This document shows positions 54,640 through 64,000 of a stretch of 64,000 nucleotides of DNA, piece by piece. A program made the translations under genes and the position numbers. The first letter of the stretch is position 1; each line of letters opens with the position of its first letter. Source of the stretch: Bufo bufo (Eukaryota; Chordata; Amphibia; Anura; Bufonidae); the NCBI RefSeq assembly GCF_905171765.1, contig NC_053390.1:585740471-585804470 (forward strand), given 5' to 3'. The notes beneath the pieces are model-generated. The model saw only the letters and a program-made list of their open reading frames with translations. It had not been told where the DNA came from and ran no database searches.

Positions 54640-57339
54640 TAATAATGTGCAGCCATTTTATTATCAACCATGTTTGCTTGATGGATATGCACCTGTGATT
54701 ATATATATGAATGTGCTAGTCTAAATTTTCTTGTAGTATATATTGAGGGTAGTGCCTCTTTTAGACTGAGCAACGCCTATCTGCCTGGGGCTTCTGAACA
54801 GAGTATAAATGTAGCTGGTTCCTACACTGCCCTGAAATTGTAGGCTTAGGTAAGTCCAAGAGAGGCGGTATATTAGTGTTAGGTACCCATCTGCGGAAGC
54901 CACCTTGACGGCTGGTAGATGGGCCAGACACACGTTTGATCAAAAATGTGCGCAAAGAGCTTCTATTTTTCCATTTATAGTAGGTATAATATCACTTTAA
55001 TTTAGAATGATCCCCATATCTCAGCTCTATTGTTTGTATGTGAAATGTTGTGCAGCCATTTTTTTATCGACCATGTTTGCTTGATGGATATGCACCTGTG
55101 ACTATGAATATGAATGTGCTAGTTAAAATTTTCTTGTAGTATCATTTTGTAAATGTCATTTTATTTTTTTAGGACATTAGAAGGCTTAGAATTTTAGAAG
55201 CAATTCTTAAAATTTTTAAGAACATTTCCAAAACCCACTTTTTAAGGACCAGTTCAGGTCTGAAGTCACTTTGTGGGACTTACATAGTGGAAACCACCCA
55301 TAAATGGCCCAATAGTAGAAACTACACCCCTCAACTTAATCAAAACTGATTTTACAAACTTTGTTAACCCTTTAGGTGTTCCACCAGAATGAAAGGAAAA
55401 TGGAGATTACATTTCTAAATTTCACTTTTTTGGCAGATTTTCCATTTTAATCCATTTTTTTCTTTAACACATCGAGGGTTAACAGCCAAACAAACCGTAA
55501 TATTTATTACCCTGGTTCTGCGGTTTACATAAACACCCCACATGTGGTCATAAACTGATTTAAGGACACACAGCAGGGCGCAGAAGAAAAGGAACGCCAT
55601 ATGGTTTTTTATGCAGATTTTGCTGAACTGGTTTTTAGATGCCATGTCCCATTTGAAGCCCCCCTGATGCACCTTTACAGTAGAAACTCCCCAAAAGTGA
55701 CCCAATTTTGGAAACTAGGGGATAAGGTGTATTTTGGTGTGCATATGATTTTTAATTGCTCTATATTACATTTTTTGTGAGGCAAGGTAACCAAAAAATG
55801 GCACAGTTTTAATTTTTTATTTTTTACAGCATTCATTTGACAGGGTAGATCATGGTATTTTTATAGAGCAGGTTGTTACGGACGCAATGATATCAAATAT
55901 GTCTACTTTCGTTGTTTGTTTCAGTTTTACATAATAAAGCATTTTTTTAAAAGAAATTATGTTTTTGTGTCTCCATTTTCTGAACGCCATATTTTTTTAA
56001 TTTTTTTGCTGATCGTCTTGTGCAGGGGCTCGTTTTTTGCAGAAAGAGTTGACGTTTTTATTGGTACCATTTTTGGGTACATATGATTTGGTGACAGTTT
56101 TATTGGTGCTATTTTGGGGGCATATGCCTTTTTGATCGCTTGGTGTTGCAATTTTGTGATGTAAGGTGACAAAAAAATTGCTTTTTTGGGCACAATTTTT
56201 TTTTACGGTGTTCAGCTAGGGGTTAGGTCATGTGATATTTTTATAGAGCTGGTTGTTACAGACGCGGCAATACCTAATTTATTTACTTTTTTGTTTATTT
56301 CACTTTAACACAATAATAGCAGAGTTTTGAAGCAAAAAAAAAAATCATATTTTAGTGTCTCCATTGTCTGAGAGTCAGTTTTTTTATTTTTTGACCGATT
56401 GTCTTATGTAGGATCTCATTTTTTTCTGGATGAGATGATGGTTTGATTGGTACTATTTTGGGGGGAATACGCCTTTTTAATCACTTGGTGTTGCAATTTT
56501 TGTGATATAAGGTGACAAAAAATGGCTTTTTTTGGCCCTTTTTTTTATGGTCTTCACCTGAGGGGTTAGATCATGTGATATTTTTATTGAGCTGGTTGTT
56601 ATGGACGTGGCGATACCTAATATGTCTCCTTTTTATATTTCACACAATAATAGCATTTTTGAAACAATAAAAATAATTTTTTATTATAAAATCTGGGGAA
56701 AGGGGTATTTTTTTTAAATTTTTTTACTTGAAACTTTTTTTCTTTTATTTTATTAAAAACACATTTTTTTTTAAACTTTATATTTGTCCCACTCTGGGAT
56801 TTCAACTTTTTGGGGTCTGATCCCCTCTGCAATGCATTACAATACATCTGTATTGTAATGCATTGCCTGTTAGTGTATGACACTGAGTCATACACCAACA
56901 GCTTGCCTAGGAGACGAGCCTGAAGCTGGATCTCCTGGGCACCCGTAGATGGCAGGTACCGATGCCGTGCAAGGCATTGCGTAGCCTCTGCATGGCATCG
57001 GACTGCCTTGTCACCCATTGGGTACCTCCCACAGCAGAGCGGGGATACGATGGGCTCCCTTACCCGCCGCAAACTCCTTCTATGTCGCGGTCAGCACTGA
57101 CCGCGGCATAGAAGGGGTTAATCCACCGGCATCGCTGTAAACAGCCATGCATGTACGGCCGAATGCGTTCTGGCACAGCTTCCCCCGTCGTACATGTACG
57201 GCGTTAAGAGGTTAAAGAATTCTTGATGATGTTATTTTTTGATTTTCCATGTCCTATATTAAAAAATAAATAAATAATAAAATCCTGTGGTTTTTGCACT
57301 GGCCACTCAGAATAATAATAGGCGCCACTTCTTGGTCTG

Positions 57340-57745
57340 TACATATCACTTCACTGCAGTTATCTGCTTATCTATACACAGAGGTGATAGCATTACAGGC
57401 AGGATTAGAATGACAGATAAGACACAAACCTCTATTCACAATGGGTGATTGTCAAATATTATCTATTCCTTCATTTGTACAATGACCTCTGCACAGGTCA
57501 CAGAACATGCCCAGAAAACTCTCCCATAGAAGTCAGTGAGGTTCCCTCCTGACCATTGTGTCTATGGCCCATGGGGCTGCCAGAAAGCAATTTTCTTAAT
57601 CCTTTCTAAATGCTGTTAAGAACAGCTCAAGCAAGATGGCCGCCCCCATAATCATGTTCAGGAAATAGAATAAAAACATCTGCAATCAGAAAATAAAAAC
57701 AGAATAAAGGACATGTGTATCTATCTGATTTTAACTGGCATCAAC
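57340..57745. repeat. Dispersed repeat, copy 2 (unsplit)
   Basis: Collinear with 14395-14900, sharing CCTCCTGACCATTGTGTCTA, CAAGCAAGATGG-type and TTCAGGAAATAG blocks, without the 198-bp MITE. It ends about 140 bp before the GSTCD ATG exon. Confidence 0.72.
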
Positions 57746-57889
57746 CCCCTTCCTTCTTGCAGTTTTATTGTCCGTATGCTCCAGGAGCATGGTTTAGCAA
57801 ATAGTTTGCTAGCCTGTTCAGCTTCTTGAAGGAGTGTTCCAGTTTATAATTTTAATTCTTTTTTTCTCCGATTTGCCATTGCAGGAAAC

Positions 57890-58294
57890 ATGAAGGATAC
57901 AGATACTGAAGAACTTTATCTAGATTGTGACCTTCACCGTGAGGACACCGTGCTTCCTCTTCATACATCCATTGTACTGTTCTTGATGTCTTATTGTGAC
58001 TGTAAGACTTTTACAACTTTTCTAGTGGTACCAGAAGACGACCACAGGATTCCTCAGCGAGGTTTGTTCCCAAGTAAACTGGACGTCTCCATCATTTCCA
58101 GAAAAGATCTTCCAGCAATTGCTCAGAGCTGTCGCCTGCCTGCGGTTATTGAGGCTTCTGGCGCATTCTGCAGAGCAGGTCTGGCGGTGGTACTTAGACA
58201 CATCATACAGAAAACACACAGTGCAGATCCCTCCAGGAAGGACGTGCTTGAACTTCTAGGGTTTAAAAAGACCTGTTTAAAGGCATGTGCTGAG
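57890..58294 (+). CDS. GSTCD: GSTCD first coding exon (residues 1-135)
   Basis: The exon starts at 57885 after a pyrimidine-rich acceptor (TTTGCCATTGCAG). The ATG at 57890 is 5 nt into it, so a non-coding exon must lie upstream. Donor GTAAGT follows 58294, phase 0. It encodes MKDTDTEELYLDCDLHREDT and ends GFKKTCLKACAE. The blocks YCDCKTF, FCRAGLAVVLRHIIQK and ELLGFKKTCLKACAEVS are near-identical to vertebrate GSTCD, a cytoplasmic protein with an N-terminal GST-like part and a C-terminal methyltransferase-like domain, whose gene region has been associated with human lung function. This exon covers the start of the GST-like part. Enzymatic activity is not established. Confidence 0.95.
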
Positions 58295-58917
58295 GTAAGT
58301 TTTAACATGTTCATCTCATGTGAGGTTCTGAGTAGATGTAGGACATTGGGGCCTTTATAGGAACTTCCTGAAATTTCATTTGCAATTTGGTTTTCACTAG
58401 AATATGGCAAAATGTATTCATGTTTGGCCCTTGGATATCAATAATATGCTCAGTTTGTGCCAGCCAATGGTAGGCAATGCCAGGAGACTCCTATACTGCT
58501 CCGAACTGGTTCAACAGTCAGGCGGATCTCTTCATTAAGGGTATGCCCTGGGGTTGTTTCGGGTATCAATAGTAAAAACGAAAATGTCACTAAATATGTA
58601 GCTGTAGGTTTGTGCTGCAGATCTCCGATGTGATGTGGGTAGATGTCACAGAATCCGATAAATAAATAGCATAGAAGATGCCCGGGCGATTTTTGTGCAT
58701 GGCACGTCTGTGACTTTTATGCTTTTAACAAGTTTACGCTTGTAAGTACAATAAACCCTTTGAATATATGGTGGTAGTCAGTCTACAGGAGTGTCGACCA
58801 AAGGAGGGATACTATTGTGTCAAATCTGGTGATCCCTGCCTTTGTGTCTTTTCCATTTTAACCCCTTGCTGAGGAAGGAGGTGGTGTTTGAAAGAAGCAC
58901 GATCTTCTATGCTATTT
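58295..58917. other. GSTCD intron 2, first part
   Basis: No exon. A short inverted pair (GATAAATAAATAGCATAGAAG at about 58657 and CTTCTATGCTATTTATTTG at about 58905) suggests an old hairpin element. A stretch at 58.80-58.86 kb resembles no family I can name. Confidence 0.4.
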
Positions 58918-60118
58918 ATTTGTTTCGGGTATCGAATTTTCGATACCCAATCGATACTTTTGCCTGGTATCGACCTCGATACCAGGATTTGCCTTTTTTC
59001 GATACTAGGCTTTGCTATTGCCCAGTCTAGTATCAGAGAACAATGAGCGCGCTGCCACCAATGAGGAGAGAGGGGCGGGCGCACTGCATCACCAATGAAA
59101 GTAAATGTTTAATACAAATCCCTGGGGCGGGTGCTGAAAGGGAGCTGCAATTAGTGGCAGTTAAACCCTCAGGTGCTGTACCCGCCTCCTGTATTAAATG
59201 TTAATTATATTATCATTGGTGGCGCAGTGCACCCTCCTCCCCAGTATTAAAATCATTGGTGGTGCAGTGCGCCCCCTCCCCTCAACCCCCCCAATATTAA
59301 AATCATTAGTGGCGCAGTGCGACCTCTCACCTCAACCCCCCCAGTATTAAAATCATTGGTGATGCAGTGCGCCCCCACCCCTCAACCCTCCCCCCCCCAG
59401 TATCAAAATCATTGGTGGCGCAGTGTGCCCCCTCCTTCCCACCCCCAGTATTAAAATCATTGGTGGCAGTGGCCACAGGGTCTCCCCCCCTCCTCCTCAT
59501 TGGTGTCAGCGGCAGCTTCTGATCAGAGCCCCAGCAGTGTAATCCTGGGGCACCAATTGGTTACCATGGCAGCCAGGACGCTATTGAAGCCCTGGCTGCC
59601 ATTAAGCTCCCTGCTGCTGTGTGTACTATGCACAGGGCAGCAGGGACAGTGTTAGGTCCTATTCACCCTAGTAGCTCTCTGTCAGGGTAAATAGGACAAG
59701 GGATTAAAAGATCTCATGTTCTGGCCGCTAAGGGGGGAAATAGTTATATTAAAAAAAATTAGCAAAATATAAATCCCTTTCCTATCTTTACATATAAAAT
59801 ATATAAACAATAAATAAATAAACATATCACATATCGCCACATCTGAAAAGTCCAAACTATTAAAAAATTAAAAAAATGTCCTATGCGGTGAACGCCGTAA
59901 CAGAAAAAAATTTTAATAAAAACTGCGCGATTCCCAATTGGATTGGACTGTTCTATTATGGGCCGGACATTCCATAAAATGCGGAATGCACGCAGCTTTT
60001 TTTGGTGTTTTATTTTTTTTCGCGTGGTATGGAATGGTATCCATCCGAATGGTATCGAGTATCGCAATACTTTTTTATGGTATCGAAACCGAATAAAAAT
60101 TTTGGTATCGGAACAACC
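58918..60118. repeat. GGTATCG-bounded repeat with tandem GTGGCGCAGTGCG units
   Basis: The left end is rich in TATCGA motifs (GGGTATCGAATTTTCGATAC) and the right end closes with TTTTGGTATCGGAACAACCC TA. An inverse relative lies at about 34471-34930 (TAGGGTTGTCACGATAGCAA, and the shared CCTATTCACCCTAGTAGCTC-type block). It is probably one TE family. Tandem units of about 57 bp with TATTAAAATCATTGGTGGCG fill 59200-59475. Confidence 0.6.
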
Positions 60119-60339
60119 CTAGTATGCTCACATATAGTGTTTGAGGTGTGGTTAAAACAGCCTAGGAATTGAAGACATTGATGATACTGTTGCGATTCTT
60201 AAAGGTAAAACACATGGGCCACATAAAAAGGCTCCCAAAACACATTGGATTTCGTCCACTGCTGTATTGATGTGGTTTCAACCATACCACTATTGCTTAC
60301 GTGAACATACAGCAATCCGAACCCGATCCGCTCAACCCT

Positions 60340-60540
60340 AATCCCAACCCCTGCAGTGTCCTCAGTATATATTATACACCCCCACAGTGCCTCCAGTGTC
60401 AATAATAGCCACCATATTGCCCCCGTATCTATAATGGCCCCTCTGTAGTGCCCCACTTTCTATAATGGCCCCAATATATATACCCCCCCCCCCCCAGAGT
60501 GCTCCCTTTATATAAAATGCCCCCAATGGTGCCCTCCATT
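60340..60540. repeat. CCCC-ATAATG degenerate satellite
   Basis: Loose repeats of ATAATGGCCCC-type and CCCACAGTGCC words with a C-run at 60485-60496. They resemble the array at 29040-29500. Confidence 0.5.
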
Positions 60541-60589
60541 GGGGACATTTCCACTGAGTCCGAAAAAACTAAAATGATAAAAAAAAAAC

Positions 60590-60735
60590 AACTCATCCAC
60601 TTAAACACGAGGGATCACTCATTCTGCACTGGAGGGAGTAGGACCTGACACTCCCAACGTCACGACGTTGGGAACGTCAGGTCCTGCTCCGTCCAGTGCA
60701 AAGCGATTGTTCCCTCGCATTTAAGTGGGTGAGCT
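60590..60735. repeat. Short hairpin with CCCAACGTCACGACGTTGGG centre
   Basis: The arms CTCATCCACTTAAACACGAG and inverse CTCGCATTTAAGTGGGTGAG flank matched GGACCTGACACTCCCAACGT and inverse. The centre is a near-perfect palindrome. Probably a small MITE. Confidence 0.75.
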
Positions 60736-60984
60736 CAATATTCTCTTTTTTTTATTTTAACCTCTGAATGGCACTTTTACCCATTTTTCACGGCCTTTAG
60801 ACGGGTGTACTCCTGTCTAAATCGGGCCCTTTGATTTCAGAGGACACATGCTATTTTTGACTGCTGCTATTCACTGGCCATTAAAGAAACCACCCATAGA
60901 ATAGCCTCATAGACTTCTATTGGTTCTGAAAACGGCTGCGCGACGGCTGTTTTTCCCGTTTGTGTGAATGTAGCCTTAGAATGA

Positions 60985-61952
60985 AGCAAATCTGGCCATA
61001 ACGTGATTGGCTTGGCGACCGGTATTCAGCTGATATTGCTGGGGACGCGCCGTGCTCCCCCTCATTCATGCCATCTATTCAGGTGAATGGCCGCCCATGT
61101 AGTATATGATTGTGCTGTGTCTTTCTAGCACTCTGACTCACAGAGGGCGTCCCCTCTGTAGCTTACATAATCCATAAATTCACACTTGGCATTTTGCCAC
61201 TTTTCTGTCCAACCAGAAAACTGATGTCACATGAATATTAATCTGTAAAAATCACATTTTTGGAAACCACGCATCTATTAAGACAATTATTCAGTGAGTT
61301 CCCTTTAATTAATATGAATGAATTAATAACTTTTGTCTGTGATGATGAGACGTATGCAGAGACATTGTAGCTCGGTAGGTGTTTATATGTCTCATAGCAG
61401 CCAGTTCTTCAACGTTCATGTACACGGGTAAAATCCAGGCGGACATGCTGGAACAGACGTCGCCTAGCCTGTAGAAACTCTACCTTAATTAACCTCTAAT
61501 TATGTCTACTGTGCTACACTTGCATCTGTCTGCCACGTCAGGTACTAATCTCTTCAGACTGTAGAAGAAATGTTTTGTCTCACATCCCAGCATTGGATTT
61601 CTGAAAATGTCTCCTTCTGCATTAGGATGGACTTGTCAGATGTTTGTTATTGCAGTTGTCAGGTGCCAGCTTCCCTGGACAACATATTGGTTCCGTCTAG
61701 GGGATAATGTCATGGAAATAATTCAATTCTCCACTTCAGATGACATCATCTGAAGAGGAAAAATGGGACAGTATACATGGGTGGTGACCTAAAATACTGT
61801 ACTACACACTTAGGTTCCTTTTATCAGAATCCTCGTTCTTTTGAAACCGATCCTCAGTGCCATTCTAACTGGCAAATGGAGGGCTTTGGCTCACATTGTG
61901 GGGGCATGCTGGTTGCCAATGTAGGGTTGTGGATGACACTGGGAGACAGGAG
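60985..61952. other. Unique-looking island in GSTCD intron 2
   Basis: No repeats or palindromes are evident. 61240-61510 is AT-rich with dense homeodomain-type TAAT words (TTTAATTAATATGAATGAAT; CCTTAATTAACCTCTAATTA). It looks like a candidate conserved non-coding element, but conservation cannot be judged from one sequence. Confidence 0.4.
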
Positions 61953-61956
61953 TTAA

Positions 61957-62301
61957 AGGGGTTATCCAATGTCTCCAACTGCCCACCCATGTGCCGGGCC
62001 CCGCTCCCTGCACCGCTCCTGGTCCCCTCACTGCCACTGCTTCCCCCTGTACACGGATAAAAACATCCGGTGTCGGGGGGAGAGAGCAGCCAATGGCAGA
62101 CGGGCATGAGCCTCCCTAGCATTGCGGGTGACGCTAGGGAGGCTCGTCCCCGCCCTCAACTGCCATTGGCTGCTCTTCCCCCCAATACCGGATTTTTTTA
62201 TCCGTGTACAGGGGGAAGCGGCGGTGCAGGGAGCAGGATAAGTATATTACCTGTGAGGGGCCCGGCACATAGGGGGCAGTTGGAGACATTGGATAAGCCC
62301 T
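61957..62301. mobile_element. TTAA-flanked palindromic MITE, 345 bp
   Basis: Ends AGGGGTTATCCAATGTCTCC and inverse GGAGACATTGGATAAGCCCT, with TTAA at 61953-61956 and 62302-62305. Arms share GCAGCCAATGGCAG / CTGCCATTGGCTGC, carrying CCAAT boxes on both strands. Confidence 0.88.
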
Positions 62302-62609
62302 TTAAGGCTGACGCTAGGGAGCATTCTTGCTAATAGTGGATGTGGTGGCTAACAGTATGGTGGTGTTGTGGTGGACACTGATGGACAGAGGCTCGCATTT
62401 GAGGGAATTTAGATGATGGGGAGCCTGTCGATGTTGCTGTGGTAGACCCTATTGTATACAACTGCCTCCAACACTCATTTTACATTTTTTAAGCACCTAT
62501 AAAAATGGCTCCATAGATATAATGAATATTGTGTGTAGCTACGTACAGGGTCTTCATTTGTTCTGCTTTTTCATAGGAATATCAAAAGTTAACATCGATA
62601 AATGTAAAT

Positions 62610-62865
62610 ACCATATTTTTTGCTTTATAAGAAGCACCTGATGATAAGATGCACCTAGGTGTTAGAGGAGGAAAATAAGATTATTTTTTTTCCCATCAGA
62701 CCTCAGAACAAACCCCAATCTTCATCAGACTTCAGATCAGATCCCCTATATCAAACCTCAGATCAGATCTCAGATCAGATCCCCATATCAAACCTCAGAT
62801 CAGACCCCTATTTCAGATGTCAGACCAGACCTCCATTGCAGACCCCCATCAGAGATGAAATAAAT
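62610..62865. repeat. DNA-transposon fragment with CAGATCAGA repeats
   Basis: The left end ACCATATTTTTTGCTTTATA with GATAAGATGCACCTAGG resembles a terminal motif common in vertebrate DNA-transposon fossils (from general knowledge). It is followed by irregular repeats of TTCAGATCAGA-type words at 62700-62860. The right terminus is not seen. Confidence 0.5.
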
Positions 62866-62869
62866 AAAT

Positions 62870-63728
62870 TAGCTTACCTCTCCTGCTCCACCACTACTCT
62901 GCAGATCTGACAGTCTCACTGGTCCTCTCTGGGTCCGCTCTGCACTGTGACCTGACTGTGTACAACGCCAGTTCATAGAGTGTGTGCGCTGTACGCAGTC
63001 AGGACATGTGCAGCAGGTTGCCCAGCGTAACACCAGGGAGCGAGTACTGGCAGCGCTACGCTTAGGGGCAGATTGGCCATAGACCTGGCTTGCAGGGAAA
63101 TTCCAGGTGTCTGCCACTGGCCAGGTGAGCTCTCAGCAGTAATTATTGCTGTGAGAAGTAGGTACCTGTACCCCACTAGCGACTGCACATGCAGCTGCTG
63201 TGGCCCCACATCTGATCTCCTGAGCCCCCTGCTGTATATCTTTACCAGAGACAACTGGAGGAGGAGGACAGAAAATGGCATCTATTGATGACCACCGCAG
63301 AGGGCAGCTTTTGGGGCAATATATTGTGCTGCACTGTGGTATATGATTCTGTTGGGGCGGTATTTTGCGCTATGGTACTGCTAACTAAAGATGGCAGCCT
63401 GCATGTGTTCGCTGGCGAGCACTGCGAACTGACCATCACTGATTGTAATCACTTACATACTGTATATCATTACATTCACACATTTAAACCTTCATTCAAA
63501 ACTCCTATGTGCGTTCCTTTTTTTTTGGTCAATGAGTGTATGTATTTAAGGTAAATTGAGAAGATGACACCATAGCCCTTGATGCTGCCCAGTAAATAGT
63601 TTCTCTCACTTTGTGTCACGATGCAGTAGGTATACATTTTGCTGTTTGCGTGCTCTCTCTCCTACCTACTCAAATGTGGGGTTTTGGCATATTTTAATAT
63701 ATGAGTTACTGTAATCTTTTTTTTGCAG
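62870..63728. other. GSTCD intron 2, last part
   Basis: No gene or clear repeat. A polypyrimidine tract and acceptor (CTTTTTTTTGCAG) end at 63728 and define the next exon. Confidence 0.5.
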
Positions 63729-64000
63729 GTTAGCCAGTGGACCAGGCTCTGTGAGCTCAGCATCCCATTGGCGGTGGAATCCTTTCTGAAAGAGCCATCT
63801 GCCACCATTCCTCCAGAAGTTTTTCGGCTTGAAAGAAAGCTTGGCGAGCCAGTCAGAGTCCACAATGATGACAAGATACGGCGACAAAAGATGCAGCAGC
63901 AAATTAAATCCAATGAGACAGGCAAAAAGAAGGCAGGACAGGAAGAACCATTTGAGGGAAGCCTTGAGAAACCTCAGAGTTTGGAGCTGACTGCAGCTTT
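63729..64000 (+). CDS. GSTCD: GSTCD second coding exon (partial, residues 136-226)
   Basis: It continues the frame from 58294 without shift. It begins VSQWTRLCELSIPLAVESFL and goes on to KLGEPVRVHNDDKIRRQKMQ. The WTRLCELSIPLA and EPVRVHNDDK blocks match vertebrate GSTCD closely. The stretch after it (QQQIKSNETGKKKAGQEE) is charged and low in complexity, as in other GSTCD proteins. The exon is cut by the window edge. About 400 residues, with the rest of the GST-like region and the methyltransferase-like domain, lie to the right. Confidence 0.95.

Larger units (their letters stand above)
51555..55142. repeat. Palindromic repeat plus tandem duplication, split by two MITEs
   Basis: The left arm (ATGGTTGCACAACATCTCAC ... 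at 51559) and the right arm (TTGTTTGTATGTGAAATGTTG at 55030) are inverse. A unit of about 335 bp (GTAGCTGGTTCCTACACTGC to TTTTCTTGTAGTAT) occurs twice: at about 52158-52391 continuing at 54643-54740, and intact at 54808-55142. The first copy is split by the MITE at 52395-54639, and the left arm by the MITE at 51767-52106. Confidence 0.8.
51201..57211. mobile_element. 6-kb TTAA-flanked element, heavily nested
   Basis: TTAA at 51197-51200 and 57212-57215. Ends CCCCTTAAGGACCAGGC and the diverged inverse CGGCGTTAAGAGG. The left arm block ATTCTGAGATTGTTTTCTCG and the right-side blocks (GTAGAAACTACACCCCTCAA at 55.3 kb) are shared, in reverse, with the 4-kb element at 15939-19936, so both belong to one family. 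Later insertions fill about 51.55-55.14 kb. Confidence 0.7.

Overview
The window is vertebrate nuclear DNA with spliced genes. The two genes and the repeat families suggest an amphibian, most likely a frog or toad, but the species cannot be told from the sequence. Two genes lie head to head. INTS12 (Integrator complex subunit 12, a PHD-finger protein) runs on the minus strand. Its ATG exon is at 9541-9696, followed by four more coding exons at 4504-4641, 4171-4352, 3885-4044 and 2377-2532; together these give 264 codons in an unbroken frame. The last coding exon must lie beyond base 1. GSTCD (glutathione S-transferase C-terminal-domain-containing protein) runs on the plus strand. Its ATG exon is 57890-58294 and the next exon starts at 63729 and runs off the right edge. 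The adjacent, divergent INTS12/GSTCD arrangement is conserved in vertebrates. A CpG-rich segment at about 11.89-12.22 kb with two outward-facing ETS-type motifs is the best candidate for the shared promoter. If it is, GSTCD intron 1 is about 45 kb.

Almost everything else is transposon-derived. Four classes recur. (1) Palindromic elements with TAA/TTA (rarely TCA or CAA) target duplications and termini of the CACAC...GTGTG type, PIF/Harbinger-like MITEs. (2) Palindromic elements flanked by TTAA with AGGGGTT or CCCCTTAAGG-like ends, from 0.2 to 6 kb. (3) hAT elements: a 4.3 kb copy with a decayed transposase and an exact 8-bp duplication (45650-49956), a 3.6 kb copy (28383-31991) and a 2.4 kb copy with a 5-bp duplication (34318-36705). 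(4) Tc1/mariner relics: a 1049-bp copy with 29-bp terminal repeats at 41937-42985 and an older transposase relic at 38585-39850. There is also a CR1-type LINE 3' end (30579-30930) and several satellites: 84 bp at 5.6-7.7 kb, 24 bp at 8.27-8.6 kb, 24-30 bp at 29.5-29.9 kb and 112 bp at 49 kb.

Layout: 1-9.7 kb INTS12 exons and introns with MITEs and satellites; 9.7-12.2 kb INTS12 5' leader region and putative promoter; 12.2-57.9 kb a deep nest of transposons with a few islands of apparently unique sequence (25.6-26.5, 37.2-38.6, 43.0-44.5, 50.0-51.2 kb); 57.9-64 kb GSTCD coding exons 2 and 3 with intron 2, including another unique-looking island at 61-62 kb.

The most notable structure is ordered nesting. 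Insertions sit inside insertions to a depth of three, in one case (40.5-41.65 kb) on the same symmetry axis, at a TTAA that was the exact centre of an older palindrome. Paralogous unoccupied sites within the window confirm two of the insertions to the base. No CRISPR, rRNA, tRNA or prokaryotic feature was seen, and I found no convincing new protein-coding system.
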